This document shows positions 34,454 to 46,180 of a stretch of 64,000 bases of DNA, one piece after another (the stretch's first letter is position 1; every line of letters starts with the position of its first letter). The notes under the pieces were generated by a model. It searched no databases. It had not been told where the DNA came from and saw only the letters and a program-made list of their open reading frames with translations. The position numbers and the translations under genes are program-made. The stretch is from Coix lacryma-jobi var. lacryma-jobi (lineage: Eukaryota > Streptophyta > Magnoliopsida > Poales > Poaceae): positions 106,472,660 to 106,536,659 of the forward strand of contig CM019824.1 of the NCBI GenBank assembly GCA_009763385.1. The letters run 5' to 3'.

Positions 34454-36056
34454 TTGGGGGAAACATTTTGGTTTGTGTATCATAAGCTGACTATTTTCTT
34501 TCTTTTGGTTTATTCATGCATCTTTGCATGTCATCTTGCATATTTTCATTCAGAGCTTCATTAATATAATCTTTAGAATGCGACTCTACTCGGTTTAGTG
34601 TATGCTTCGATGCTATTTAATGGTGCTTGTAGCTTATGCTCTTTCTGATCACTGATATATGTTGTGAGCTGAGCTATTTTATGAATGGTGAATTTTGCTT
34701 AATGAACATAAAACTTGAAAAATGTTCACCATTGAGATATGCAACTAGCATGTGTAGAATGTGTTGAAATCACTTGTGCTATTCATATATGCTAGGTTGC
34801 TATGTCTCTAGTTCTGAGTTATTCACTTGCTTGGTGTGTTCATATTCTGCTTTAAAATTTGAACCAAATTAAGTGAATTGGAAAGATCAAGATGGGATTG
34901 CTTGTCAGCACATCACAGTATCGAGACTGTTTCTCATTGCACTATGAGTTAAACTTGAGCTGTGTAGTGTATGACCGAAACTGTTGCTTTAAACTTTTAA
35001 TTGCTTCTGCATAGGCTTCGCACAGTTAAAAAGTTAGGCAATGACAAGCATTCAACCTCTCGCAATCACATGCTGAAATTTGAACTTGTGTAATTTAACC
35101 GCTGCAACTCCGATAAAATTTGGATACACAAGTCTATGTTTCATTCTATAGCATGATGATTGAACTTTGCTAGGGGTAGTTCACCAGGTATACATGCTTA
35201 GTGCTTGTTTGACTTCCTGTCTATACATGTTTAGTGCTGTTTTGATGGTGAATACCTTTTTGGCTAAAAACTGCTCACGTTGCTCGCATGTCCATATTTC
35301 ATATTTGGTGATCAGTTTGAGCCTTTGCTAGCATTCTATGCATTTTATGAGTCATCGGATCAGCACCCTTTTGAGCATATTCATACTCTATTGACTATAT
35401 TCCTGAAGCTGCTAACTTGCATTCTGACACATATGCATTTGGAGGGCGAGTTCTTCTGTCAAGGGGGTGAAATTTGGTTCATAGTGCATTTTCAACTAAG
35501 GGGGAGAAAAATATTGACAAATCATGTGTGCTCTCTGTGTTCGAGAGATTTCCTGGTTGTCTGCACTATTGGAGGGGGAGCTTGAGTTGGAGTTGGCTCA
35601 GATTTTGAGGTTGTTTGAATCTCCCAATTGGTTCGGAGCTTTTCTGCTAGTTGTGTTGAGCCTCTGTGCCTATGTCTTGAGGGACTAGCATTTTTGGCTT
35701 TGTTGTCCAATTGGTTCGGAGCAGTTTTGGTAGCTAGTTGTGTTGAGCCTTTGCCTCTTTCTTGAGGGACTAGCAACCATGTCTTTATGCTCCTCAGTTG
35801 GTATCGAGTTTTCTCGCTAGCGGTGTTGAGCTTGTTCTACCTCTTCTTGAGTGCTAGCTTTGCTTTGCTTGGTTGCGTCGAGCCGTTGCCCATGTCTTTG
35901 GGAACCAAGTTGTGTTGCTTTTTCCACTTGACCTGCTTCTTCAGCTTTAATATGTTTTTGGGTCATTTGGTCGAGTTCTCTCTTCTTCTTCCTCCCTTCT
36001 TCTGTTTGATTATGATTTGTGTTGGTAGTTGACAATGCACTCATCAAGGGGGAGAT
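34454..36056 (+). other. copia-2 3' region with multiple polypurine tracts
   Basis: No supported gene or env-like frame is seen. Four purine tracts occur: caagggggtga (near 35459), taagggggagaaa (near 35497), ggagggggag (near 35571) and the functional-looking aagggggaga at 36046-36055, 1 bp from the LTR. Multiple polypurine tracts are a described feature of Sireviruses. The same set is present in copia-3 (61149-61640, reverse). Confidence 0.8.
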
Positions 36057-36445
36057 TGCGGATACATGGGTGTATGCCGAGTCTCTGAGTGATGAGTGAT
36101 TGTCAACTAGGATAATGCGCATGTTCTTTGGCTTGTGTTGTGCAGGTGTCGAGCACGGATACAGTGATCAAAGTCAAGGTGAAGGTCAAGTAGAGACGTG
36201 TCGTGCCGATGGACTGAGAGTGGCGAAGGGCGGACGTGAGGCTTGGACTGAGGGACCGGTGGCCCGAGGATCAGCTGTGGTGGCTGACAGCCTAGGACAG
36301 GGACGAGCAAAGACTTGCGGACATGGTGTTGCCTAAGTCGAGGACTTGGGGACACATGTCGGTGGACGGGGTGCACGGGCGGTGCATCCCATCTACGGCT
36401 CAGTTTGGTGGTTGAGCCACAGAAAAACCACCGAGTGGACGGTTT

Positions 36446-36670
36446 CCAGGTTTGGGCCTCAAAACCTGGGCACTGACAGTTTCCGAGTTTGGCCACAAAA
36501 CTCGGGTGAGGACGGTTTCTAGGTTTGGGCCTCAAAACTTGGGTGCTGCGGGTTTGCTGAGTTTGGGCCACAAAAGTCAGGCGATGGTCGGCTGGTTTCC
36601 CGGTTTGGGACTCAAAACCAGGGGTTGGCTGTGAAGGCTGGTTTCCCGGTTTGGGCCACAAAATCGGGGG
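36446..36670. repeat. Hairpin array in copia-2 LTR
   Basis: Six inverted repeats with loop GGGCCTC/GGCCACA and arms such as CCAGGTTT/AAACCTGG and CCGAGTTT/AAACTCGG. Three of the six have arm mismatches, so this copy is more decayed than that of copia-1. Confidence 0.8.
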
Positions 36671-37440
36671 CGACGTCCGAGAAAAGGACAAGCAGAGCGG
36701 TGGCGGCACGTGGCGGCGATCGGTGAGGTTGCGTCGAGGCAATGCTACTAGTTGTGCGGGCGTGGCCGTCGGATCACCACCTACCATGAGTTGGTCCAGA
36801 ATAACCCTAGGGTTTAGCTGGTTCGCTCTGTAATTAGTGAGGGGTAGAGTAGGAATTAGAATTAGGATAAGTAGAGGGAGACACCCTCCTCCCATTCCAT
36901 CTCAGTGATTTGCTCTTTGCCTTCTAGGTATTCCTGCTTTCCCATTCCCTGCTGTAGCGAACTGAGATCCACAGAGAAGAACAATACATCTGTGTCCGTG
37001 AGATTTTGAGGAAGTGAGACCGTAATCTCACTATTGTAGCGTGTGGTAGCCACACGGCTGCAAATTCATGGTTGTGATTCGCGTTTTGTTCATGTTCTTC
37101 GCGGGTTGCTTTTCTCCACGTTTTTCCCATTGATCGATCTCTCTACTCGGCGCGTCTTTTGCAAATCCGTTTGAACTGAGTTGTTCTAGATCGTGAGGTA
37201 CTTCTTTCCACCGAAGGAAATCATCTCTAACCACACGAGATAGTAGATTGGTCGATTTTCGTTTTGGATCGAGTTTGCTCCTTTTGATCCAAATTCTTCC
37301 AATTCACCGATTTGGAGTTAGGTTCGAGCCATGATCTCCTTGGGATAGCTCACTAACCTCCTAGGAACTCCTCATACCAAGTCTAAGCCTTAGTGCTTTT
37401 GATTCGAGGGAGATTGGGTGATTTTCGTGGAAGAACAGTT

Positions 37441-37745
37441 CTGGTCTGGGAGCATCGGACGCTGGTGTCAGGACCATCGGACGCTGATTCATACTAGCAG
37501 ACGCGTCCGATGCCACGTGTCACCTGACAGTGTTTTCTAAGGAGCATTGGACGTTGACCATCGGAGCGTCCGTTGCCATCGGACGCGCCGGGGGTTCAGC
37601 ATCGGACGCTAGGGTTTCACTGTAGCTAGCGTCCGATGTCCATGCAGTAATGTCCCAGACCTGTACGGTTTGCATCGGACGCGTCAGGTGCCTAACCATC
37701 GGATGCTGCCAGCGTCCGATGCTGTGTCTTCAGCATGTTTTCGTC
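37441..37745. repeat. GCATCGGACGC / GCGTCCGATGC array in copia-2 LTR
   Basis: About ten copies of CATCGGACGC occur in both orientations, for example near 37451, 37470, 37500 (reverse), 37577, 37600, 37630 (reverse), 37674, 37697 and 37711 (reverse). It occupies the LTR position where copia-1 and copia-3 have CGGACTGTCCG. Confidence 0.82.
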
Positions 37746-37994
37746 CGCGGTTCATTCGTCAGGTGTCGGTTTTGATTTCCGGCTTTTGCGTTGGGTTTCT
37801 AGAGTTGTGTTGTGTCCCGCTGTGCTTCTTGGAAGCATCCACCCTACATCTAGGGTCGTGGACACTTGCAAGCTCTAAGGTTTGCTCTTGGGGTCGGCTC
37901 TCAGGATAGTGGCGACAAGTTTCCGAAAGGAAAATTTGAAGCTCCCATTCACCCCCGCCTCTGGTCGCTTTCTGGTTGCGCTTTCGGTCCTTCA

Positions 37995-39809
37995 TTATAA
38001 TCGATTCCTACCCAGCTGGGGATAAAATGTCTCACACTCGCCCGGCACATTCGGCTACGACAGTCGTAAGCTACCAGTCAGGAGATTCGAGAACACAACT
38101 CACTGGACGACCATCGGCCCTTCTACACCGGGGGTTATTTCAGTGCCAGGTCGCTCGAGCTATAGCTGCCCACGATCATGCAAGGTCGATCAGGCCCTGC
38201 CTGCCCTCGGACCATGCCAGGTTGATCAGAATAGTTGCCCACGGTATAGCTGAGGCCCTGGGTGTTAGGCGTCAACATCTCCATCACCGGCTCGAATAAC
38301 CTTACTCGGCTTCACGGGAGGTACTCCGACCTACTCCGTTAAGTGATAGACGCGTTCAATTTGACTGAAGGGGCATTCCCGAACGGGTCCTATGCGACAT
38401 AGACGGGAGACTACTAGCACACAGAACCCATGTCCTGCTGCTCTTACATCCCGCCTCTGTCTCAAATTAATAATCACATGGTTATCTCCATGATAGCATA
38501 GGCTAATCATGATCAGTGTCCACCTACTGCGGGAGACATGAAATCACCCGACTTTTACCGGTCTAAGCAGGGTTGAGCATAATACGAGCCTAGACCTAAA
38601 CAGGGATATCAAGATAATAATTGTTGTTGACAAGGTATAGTAATAATGCATCAACGGTAGCAACCAATTCCTATAACCTAATGCACAGTCATTATCAGGT
38701 TTAATTATAAAACATTGGCAAACCGCAGGGGTTAGAATGCTCCGGAGCTTGCCTTTCTCGAAGTCAGATGGACGGTGGTCGCGGCACTCAGGCAGTTCTT
38801 CGACGTCGGTCCCTCCGGCTTCCTCAGTCAGCGTCTCCTCCTGGTTCGGCTCTTCCTGCGCCGGCTGGTTCTGGGTCTCTTCCGCTGATCCTGTATGATG
38901 CGTAATATGTATGAATAGGATGAATGCATATTGAATGCATAGGTGATGCACAGGACTAACAACAATCAGGAGATAAACACATGTCATCTACTTCATTTTC
39001 TTCAATAGTCAACATCATCCTAATGGTTATAAAAGACCTTAACATCTAACCAACCATTTAACCTTCCTAATTAACTTGTTAAGATGTATAATTACCACAA
39101 CAACGCCTACTTAATCAATTTATTCTCATCTAATTACTTGTTGAAATAAACCTATTTATTCATGCCTATAACAGCAACCCATCCTAGACAGTTTCAGAAA
39201 AATCTACAAAAATTACCCTAGATTAATAACATACACAACGGTCCACTGCCCAAATTTTAAGCCATTTGGATCTAAACACTGTCCCCTATGAAAAAGACAA
39301 ATACCATGATGAAAAGGTGTTTTGAACTACACTTCATAACCAAAAGTGTCAAACAACAGATTTCATATTTTTCTCCTAAACTTCTTAGCACAAGAGCAGT
39401 CCACAAAAATTATCAGGTTCAAATTCTTATATTTTAATTACTACAAATTATAAAAGAAAACACCATTTAACCATTTTAATTGCTACTACAAAAGTATTTC
39501 ACAGAACATCTCCATATTATATTTTTCTCTGAAACTACTCATCTACACAATCCTAACAAAACTGGAATCACATTTTTTCTGAGCTACACAGAATTAGTTA
39601 TGCATTTTCTAAGTTAACAGCAATTTCCTAATTTAATTAAATTTGCATATAGAAATATCACCAAAAATGCATTTAACATTTTTCACAGGTAGATCTATTC
39701 ATTCTTAATACAACAAAATTTGTTTCACCGCATTTGGACTTAAAATGAGCCTTGAATGAATTTTTGGAGCTTTTAACCCATTTCTGCAAAACTAATTTTA
39801 AAAGAAACT
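37995..39809 (-). repeat. Fragment of element F 3' LTR
   Basis: It aligns with 46972-48780 of the 5' LTR, with a few percent difference, concentrated in the GC-rich first 200 bp. The left continuation is beyond copia-2. The part matching 48781-50412 is deleted together with the end of pol and the polypurine tract. Confidence 0.9.
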
Positions 39810-42562
39810 AATTTTTCAAGCACTCGGCACGGTTCCACTGAGTAGGTGAGATCGGATTGCAACTTGATACGGGCTGGCTGTAGCTCTTCTTCCGGCACTC
39901 AAAGGCACTTCTTCAATTGCGAGACATGGAACACAGGAAATATAGCTTTCAGATGTTCTGGTAACTGTAGCTGATAAGCCACTTCTCCCCTCTTTTTCGC
40001 AATCCTGTATGGTCCCACAAACCTTGGCGCTAATTTTCTTTTAACCCCAAAGCACGTAACACCCTTCATAGGCGAAACCTTCAAATAGACATAGTCACCG
40101 GTATTGAATTCAAGTGGTCTTCTTCGTTTTTCAGCATAGCTTTTCTATCAAGATTGTGCAGCTGCCATATGTTGCTGAATGATTCTAACTTGTTCTTCTA
40201 CTTCTCTGATGAAATTAATTCCATAGTACCGACGTTCCCCTGGTTCAACCCAATTTATTGGTGTTCTCCATCTTCTACCATATAAAGATTCAAAAGGCGC
40301 CATCTGGATACTATCTTGATAACTGTTGTTGTAAGCAAATTGTGCCAAAGGCAGCCATTTCTCCCAAGAACCTTTCGCTGATATTACACAGACTCTTAGC
40401 ATATCTTCTAACACTTGATTTACTCTTTCAATCTGTCATGATGTTTGCGGATGATAGGCCAAACTTCGAGTCAAATTCGTGCCTAACTCTTTTTGCAGTT
40501 TTTCCCAAAACGGTGCAGTGAACTGTGGCCCTCGGTTCTGAAACTATGACCTTCGGTATCCCATGTAGATGAACAATCTGACTCACATAGATCTCTGCGT
40601 AATCGGGTGCTTTATAGTTGGTCCTGACCGGGATAAAATGTGCTGTCTTGGTGAGATGGTCCACGATTACCCAAATCGAGTCATTTCCCTTTTTAGTGAT
40701 GGGCAACCCGATGATAAAATCCATGCTCACCTCTTCCCACTTCCATTCTGGTATAGCTAACGGTTGAAGCATTCCGGCTGGTTTTAAGTGAATAGCCTTC
40801 ACTCGACAACATGTGTCACACCTAGCCACATAAGCTGCAATTTCTTTCTTCATTTTAGTCCACCAAAATCTGGGACGCAAATCTTGATACATCTTCGCGC
40901 TTCCAGGATGGATAGATAACTTAGACAAATGCGCTTCATCCATGATCCGGTTTCTGAGTTCTCTATCTTTGGGTACCACTAGTCGCTGGTCAAACCACAG
41001 AACTCCATCGTCATCAACTCGAAAAGGCTTATCTGATTCCGTTGCAACTCTGAGCCTTTCCTTGATATGATAGATCCCCTTATTAGTTTTCTGTCCCTCT
41101 AAAATGCGATCCACTAATGCACTGCTTAACTCTAAATCATGTAGTACGGCAGAATGCATTAGACTGAACTCATCTTCTGGTAGCAACTTCATAGCATTAC
41201 AATGCGATTTCTGACTCAAGGCATCGACTACCACATTTGCTTTACCGGGATGATAGTGAATCTGTAGATTGTAATCTTTAATTAACTCAAGCCATCTTCT
41301 CTGCCTCATGTTCAATTCTACCTGAGTGAAGATATACTTAAGACTTTTGTGATCTGTGTACATATTACAGACATTACCAAGCAAATAATGCCTCCAAATC
41401 TTCAGAGCGTGCACGACTGCAGCTAATTCCAAATCATGTGTCAGATAGTTCACTTGATGCTTCCTTAATTGCCGAGATGCATACGCGATTACTCTGCCTT
41501 CTTGCATAAGAACACAACCTAAGCCAACCTTCGATGCATCATAAAAGACATCAAATGGCTTCTCAATATCTGGCTGAGCTAAAACAGGAGCAGTGGTCAA
41601 TAGTTTCCGCAAGGTACGGAAAGCAGTTTCGCACTCCTGTGTCCATTCAAACTTGTGATTCTTCTGCAACAAACTTGTCATAGGCTTTGCAATCTTGGAG
41701 AAATCTGGAATGAATCAGCGATAGTATCCTGCTAAGCCTAAGAAACTCCAAATCTCACCGACTGTTGTAGGAGCCTTCCAATCCATTACTTCCTGAACTT
41801 TACTGGGATGAACCAAAATTCCCTCTTCAGATAAAATATGACCAAGGAAGTGTACTTTCTTCATCCAAAACTCACACTTACTAAACTTAGCATAGAGCTT
41901 ATGCTCTCTGAGTCTAGACAAAACAATCCTCAGATGTTTTGCATGGTCTTCGGCATTTTCTGAATAGATTAAGATATCATCGATGAACACTACCACAAAA
42001 TTGTCCAGTTCCGGCATGAACACGGAGTTCATCAAACTCATGAAGTATGCTGGAGCATTTGTCAACCCAAAGGACATGACAAGATACTCATATAATCCGT
42101 ATCTGGTTGAGAAAGCAGTCTTTGGGATATCTTGTGGTCGGATTCTGATTTGATGGTAACCGGATCTCAAATCAATCTTGGAAAACACCTTGGCTCTAGA
42201 TAACTGGTCAAAGAGGATATCTATCCGAGGTAACGGATACTTATTCTTGACAGTCACAGCATTGAGCGGACGGTAATCCACATGCATGCGTAATGACTTG
42301 TCCTTCTTCTTCACAAACAAAGCTGGGCATCCCCATTCTGACACACTAGGTTGAATGAACCCCTTGCCTAAGAGTTCCTTGATCTGGGTTTTGAGTTTTG
42401 CCAATTCATTGGGCGACATACGATATGGCCTCCTAGAGATCGGTGCAGTTCCTGGTAATAACTCTATTGCTAACTCTACTGCTCTTTTGGGTGGTAACCC
42501 TGGTAACTCATCTCGGAAAACATCGGGGAAATCTCTGACAACTGGAATTTTGGAGAGGTCCT
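39810..42562 (-). pseudogene. Element F pol: RT, RNase H, integrase, truncated chromodomain
   Basis: RT has RPLNAVTVKNKYPLPRID, GYHQI and the FIDDIL motif. A TGA (near 41713) interrupts it before RNase H (VFYDASKVGLGCVL and YTDHKSLKYIFTQ). The integrase has the HPGSAKMY...CDTCCRVKA finger and VSMDFIIGLP. A one-base insertion after VS removes the second catalytic Asp in frame, and double stops (TGA TAG) occur near 40147. The C-terminus shows the chromovirus linker LAPRFVGPYRI, FHVSQLKKCL and DLTYSVEPCRVLE, where the chromodomain should start, but LTR sequence follows instead. This copy is inactive. Confidence 0.9.
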
Positions 42563-44039
42563 CTATAGCAAGAGTGCAAGATAAGTCAACAAAATCGGCA
42601 CCTCGGGAAGAGATACACGAAGTTTGTTACCTGTCCGATTATCAGATAAGGTAAGAGTTCTGTTCGCAGTGTCTAACACCGCATTCCACATGGTCATCCA
42701 ACTCATACCTAAGACTACATCCATACATAATCCAGGCAAAACCACTAAATTAGCTCCAAATTTATGCCCTCCAATATCGATGGTCGTAATACAAACCATC
42801 TGTCTAGACAACACGCTAGTCCCGACGGAGCTCACGCGAAACTCATAGTCCATTTCAGACATTTCTTGGTTGTGCAAAAGCCTTACTCATAAAAGAATGT
42901 GATGATCCAGTATCAAACAAAACAACTGCAGGATGATGGTTCACGAGACACATACCGGCAGTCACGGGCTCTCCTGCACGAGCTTCTTTAGCAGTCATAT
43001 TATGCAGACTTGCAGGGTAATTGGCCTGCTTCTTCTTTGGGTGTGGGCAATACCTTGCAAAGTGCCCCACTTGGTTGCAATTGTAGCATGGCCCACGAAC
43101 TAGAGGCTTACTTCCGGCTGAGCTGCCTTGACCCCCTCGAGTTTGATTTGCTGCTACTTTGTATGGCCTTTGACCATGCTGAGCTTGCTGCTGACCCTTC
43201 TTCTGAGGCGGCCTGAAACGAGCCCCAAGCGCTGGTGGTCGATACTAAGAACGCTGGGCTGGTGGTCCCCTAAGCTGGGATGGTCTAGATTCCAAGGTCC
43301 TCTTTCTAGCCTTGCTTGCAGCATGCTTATTGTTATGATTTTCCTGAATCAAGCAATCACTGATAAAGTCATCGAAGACGGTACGGGACGACGTATCCAC
43401 TGATTTTCCCATCTTGGTCTTTAGCCCTCTCTTAAAACTAGCTATTTTCTTAGCGTCAGTGTCGACAAAGTCTGGAGCATAACGAGACAAAGAGTTGAAC
43501 AGGTGATGGTACTCGGTAACAGATCGAGTCCCTTGTGTCAAGCTCATGAACTCGGCCACCTTCATCTGAGTTAAGCCTGGCGGAATATAATGCCCTCGAA
43601 TAGCTTGCGAAAACAGCCCCCATGTGACTGGCGTTCGGGCAGGATAAGTGGTGCGATGATGTCCCCACCAGATTCCGGCCGGTCCTTGCAATTGATGTAC
43701 AGCATACTCTGCCTTTAGCTCTTCTGTATGTCTGAGCAGCCGAAATTTCTGCTCCATGGTATGCAGCCATTCTTCCGCTTCCAACGGTTCTGTAGCTTCT
43801 TTGAAGATTGGTGGTTTTGTATCCAGAAAATCCTTGAAAGAGCTGTACTGATTTGGCTCTGGGCGTTGATGGCCCTGTGCCAAATTCTCCCGCAGAAGTG
43901 CCTCAATGTTGCGCTGACTTCCCAGAAATTGAGCAAAGAGTTGCTCGGTCGTTGGTGGTGGAGGAGGTGGTGGATTGCGGTTCTCTCTGTTATCATCATT
44001 ACCACCACTACCGCCTGCTCCACTGCGAGTCGTCGTCAT
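42563..44039 (-). pseudogene. Element F gag and protease
   Basis: I start it at ATG 44039 (MTTTRSGAGG), since upstream codons look non-coding. The gag capsid domain has EAEEWLHTMEQKFRLL and WWGHHRTTY...FSQAIRGHYIP. A TAG at about 43245 breaks the frame once. The zinc knuckle CYNCNQVGHFARYC and retropepsin LFDTGSSHSF follow in the same phase, then a frameshift near 42860 before LGMSWM. The order and motifs are those of chromoviral gag-pro. Confidence 0.85.
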
Positions 44040-44383
44040 CTGCATGTATCGATAGCAATGATCATTAGGCGATGTTGCTGTTGTCGTAGAGAACAATAAA
44101 CCATGCCAACGAAAATTAGTCAGAAAATGAATTCGCCAAATAATTGCAGAGGCATAATCGATTTCAATCCACATCGCAACATCACATAATAAAAGTGTTC
44201 ATCCCATAACATGCAAAAGCCAACATAACATCCATAGGTGCCCATGCATATGAGAATTTTAAAGGTCTTGCGCCACACGCGCACAGGTTCATAACACAAC
44301 CTTACAACATCCATGATAACTAAAAAAGATCAAGCGCACAAGACATGTGACACAAGTTCACCAGGCGCTAACAGCCAGCTAGC

Positions 44384-45406
44384 CTACTCTCTATTGGCAT
44401 CATCATCGTCGTCGTCGTCATCGCTCGAGATATTCGAAGAACCACTAGAAGAAGCACGAGGATCTAGGTCCTCCTGAGGAAAGATGGGGTTCCTCTCGTT
44501 CTCGCGGCGATGGATCTCCTCATGTAGGCGGTCGTTGTAGTCCTGGAGATGGTGAAGCTGTAACTCCAAGTCTCCTACCTGAAGCCCGAGAAGCCTATTC
44601 TGCTCAGTCGCACGTATGCCCTCAAGGCACACACCTCGAAGTGAGTCCTCAGTCTCAGCCATGATCGTGGACAAGAAAGTCGTCATCCCCTGCTAATCAC
44701 TAAGCTGCTGCGCCGTCTCCTGCTCTCTCTGACGAGCCTGGTCCCTCTCGACAGTCATGTGAGCTAGTTGTGTGGTGAGGAGGTCTATCTCTGTAGCATG
44801 CTCCTCCTGACTCTGGTGATGTGCAGCTATCTCCTCGCTGAGAATATGGTCCAGGTGGTCGTAGCTACGAGACAAACACCCATAGGTAGCCATGAGTGCA
44901 GCCATAGCACTCACAGCTGGTCCTGCGCAATGCTCTCGCTCCAGAGAACTGGCCTCAAGTACAGTGGCACCTGGCTGACGCAACACCGACTGGCAAGGGT
45001 CCGCCGTAGGAAAGATGCTAGCAGTGGCTTGCGCAACCACCTCCGGGTGATCCTCCATAATGTCCCGAAGGACAGTATAGGCAACCCTGTTAGCTCCATC
45101 CCACAGGGTCCTACCCTGTAGTGCGAACACCCGGTGACACCATACATGATCCTGCGGATCACGACTGGGCATATCCACCTCAACTGTGTACATGTAGCGA
45201 TCCTCTGAAAGCTGAACACGATGCCAATCATACTGCGGCTCCTGGCCCTCCTGGTATCTAACCAAGTGCAGCACCTTCCACAAGATGGTAGGCATGCCGA
45301 ACTCATCCAGAAAGTCCTCCGATCCCTCAGCAGTCCAGGGTCCCAGCATGTAATTTGGCCTCCTGCCTCCAGTCGATTTACGGGCGGTACGCTTGGTACG
45401 GGCCAT
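44384..45406 (-). pseudogene. Pre-gag ORF with histone H3-like N-terminus, coiled coil and acidic tail
   Basis: It starts at ATG 45406 and reads MARTKRTARKSTGGRRP. This equals the first 17 encoded residues of histone H3 except for Gln-to-Arg at H3 position 5, and Lys-Ala to Arg-Arg at 14-15, so Lys4 and the A-R-K9-S10 motif are kept. The rest is not H3. It has a Trp-rich globular-looking part (WTAEGSEDFLDEFG, YDWHRVQL), then long heptad-like helices from about residue 170, and after one in-frame TAG (44693-44695) the same frame continues through another coiled coil to an acidic end with eight Asp. It lies between the leader and gag of F. The function is unknown to me; a retroelement accessory protein is likely. 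Confidence 0.7.
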
Positions 45407-46178
45407 CTGAAAGAGGTTTATCCACATAGTTTTTAATTAGTTGAGAACAACTTTTATTAGAAAACGGGACAACAATCATAAGGAAGGCAGTAAGATTAAT
45501 GCAAAGTTGAATGATCATGATGCATGTGCGCAACATACGTCCTCACTGTCTAATAATCTAATGGCTAGACGGTGGCATACAACGTTCACTAACGTACTAC
45601 ACGTTCGCAAGTTAGCGTACGTGCAGAAACTCATTTCAGCCCTGCCCATAGTATGAATATTATGCATTACTGAAATTAAATCTAATACTAACTTAGGTGC
45701 ACACCCAGTATACACGTAAGCAGTATATGCACCCATCGAATGAAATACTCCCACAATTAAGTACCTTCACATATACTTGTGTGTAACAGGTATATGCTCC
45801 AATACTAATCTAACACACCCCTAGACCGGCGGTTGTCCGATCATGCTCTCACAACTCACTTATTACCTTGGCGTAGAGGCAAATTGATCCATACATTACT
45901 ATCCCGAAGAATAGCACCCATACAATTTCACCCTTACCATATGGACGACAGAACAACAGAATTTAAATATGACGCACGACCCCCAAGTTAGTACTTACAT
46001 AGCCACCTAAGATCCAATTGGGCATAAGGACTTGGTCACTGGCATACTTTAGTTTTAATTCTTAACGATTTCCAAATCCTATTATAACTTGAAGTTGGTA
46101 ATTACAGTTTTTATCTTTGTAAAATACTGTTTTTCAAATACACTTATGAACAGTACACTGAACTACGCTCTGATACCA
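45407..46178 (-). other. Element F leader and primer-binding site
   Basis: The primer site TGGTATCAGAGC is at 46178-46167 on the minus strand, 2 bp inside the LTR. It matches the initiator-Met tRNA complement used by chromoviruses. The following 760 bp to the H3-like ORF show no supported gene. Confidence 0.8.
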
Positions 46179-46180
46179 GC

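Larger units (their letters stand above)
28751..37994 (+). mobile_element. Sirevirus-like Ty1/copia retrotransposon, copia-2 (right part)
   Basis: It carries gag from the codon equivalent to residue 38 of copia-1 gag, then protease, integrase, reverse transcriptase, RNase H, a 1.6-kb 3' region with several polypurine tracts, and a 3' LTR (36057-37994). Its 5' LTR and gag start are absent because copia-1 interrupts gag here; they should lie left of the window. It inserted in F's 3' LTR: F sequence resumes at 37995 with ttata, the expected duplication. Confidence 0.92.
36057..37994 (+). repeat. copia-2 3' LTR
   Basis: 1938 bp from TGCGGATACATGG to GGTCCTTCA. It carries the hairpin array (36446-36670) and a palindrome array of a different unit (37441-37745). 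It aligns with the copia-1 and copia-3 LTRs outside that array. Confidence 0.92.
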
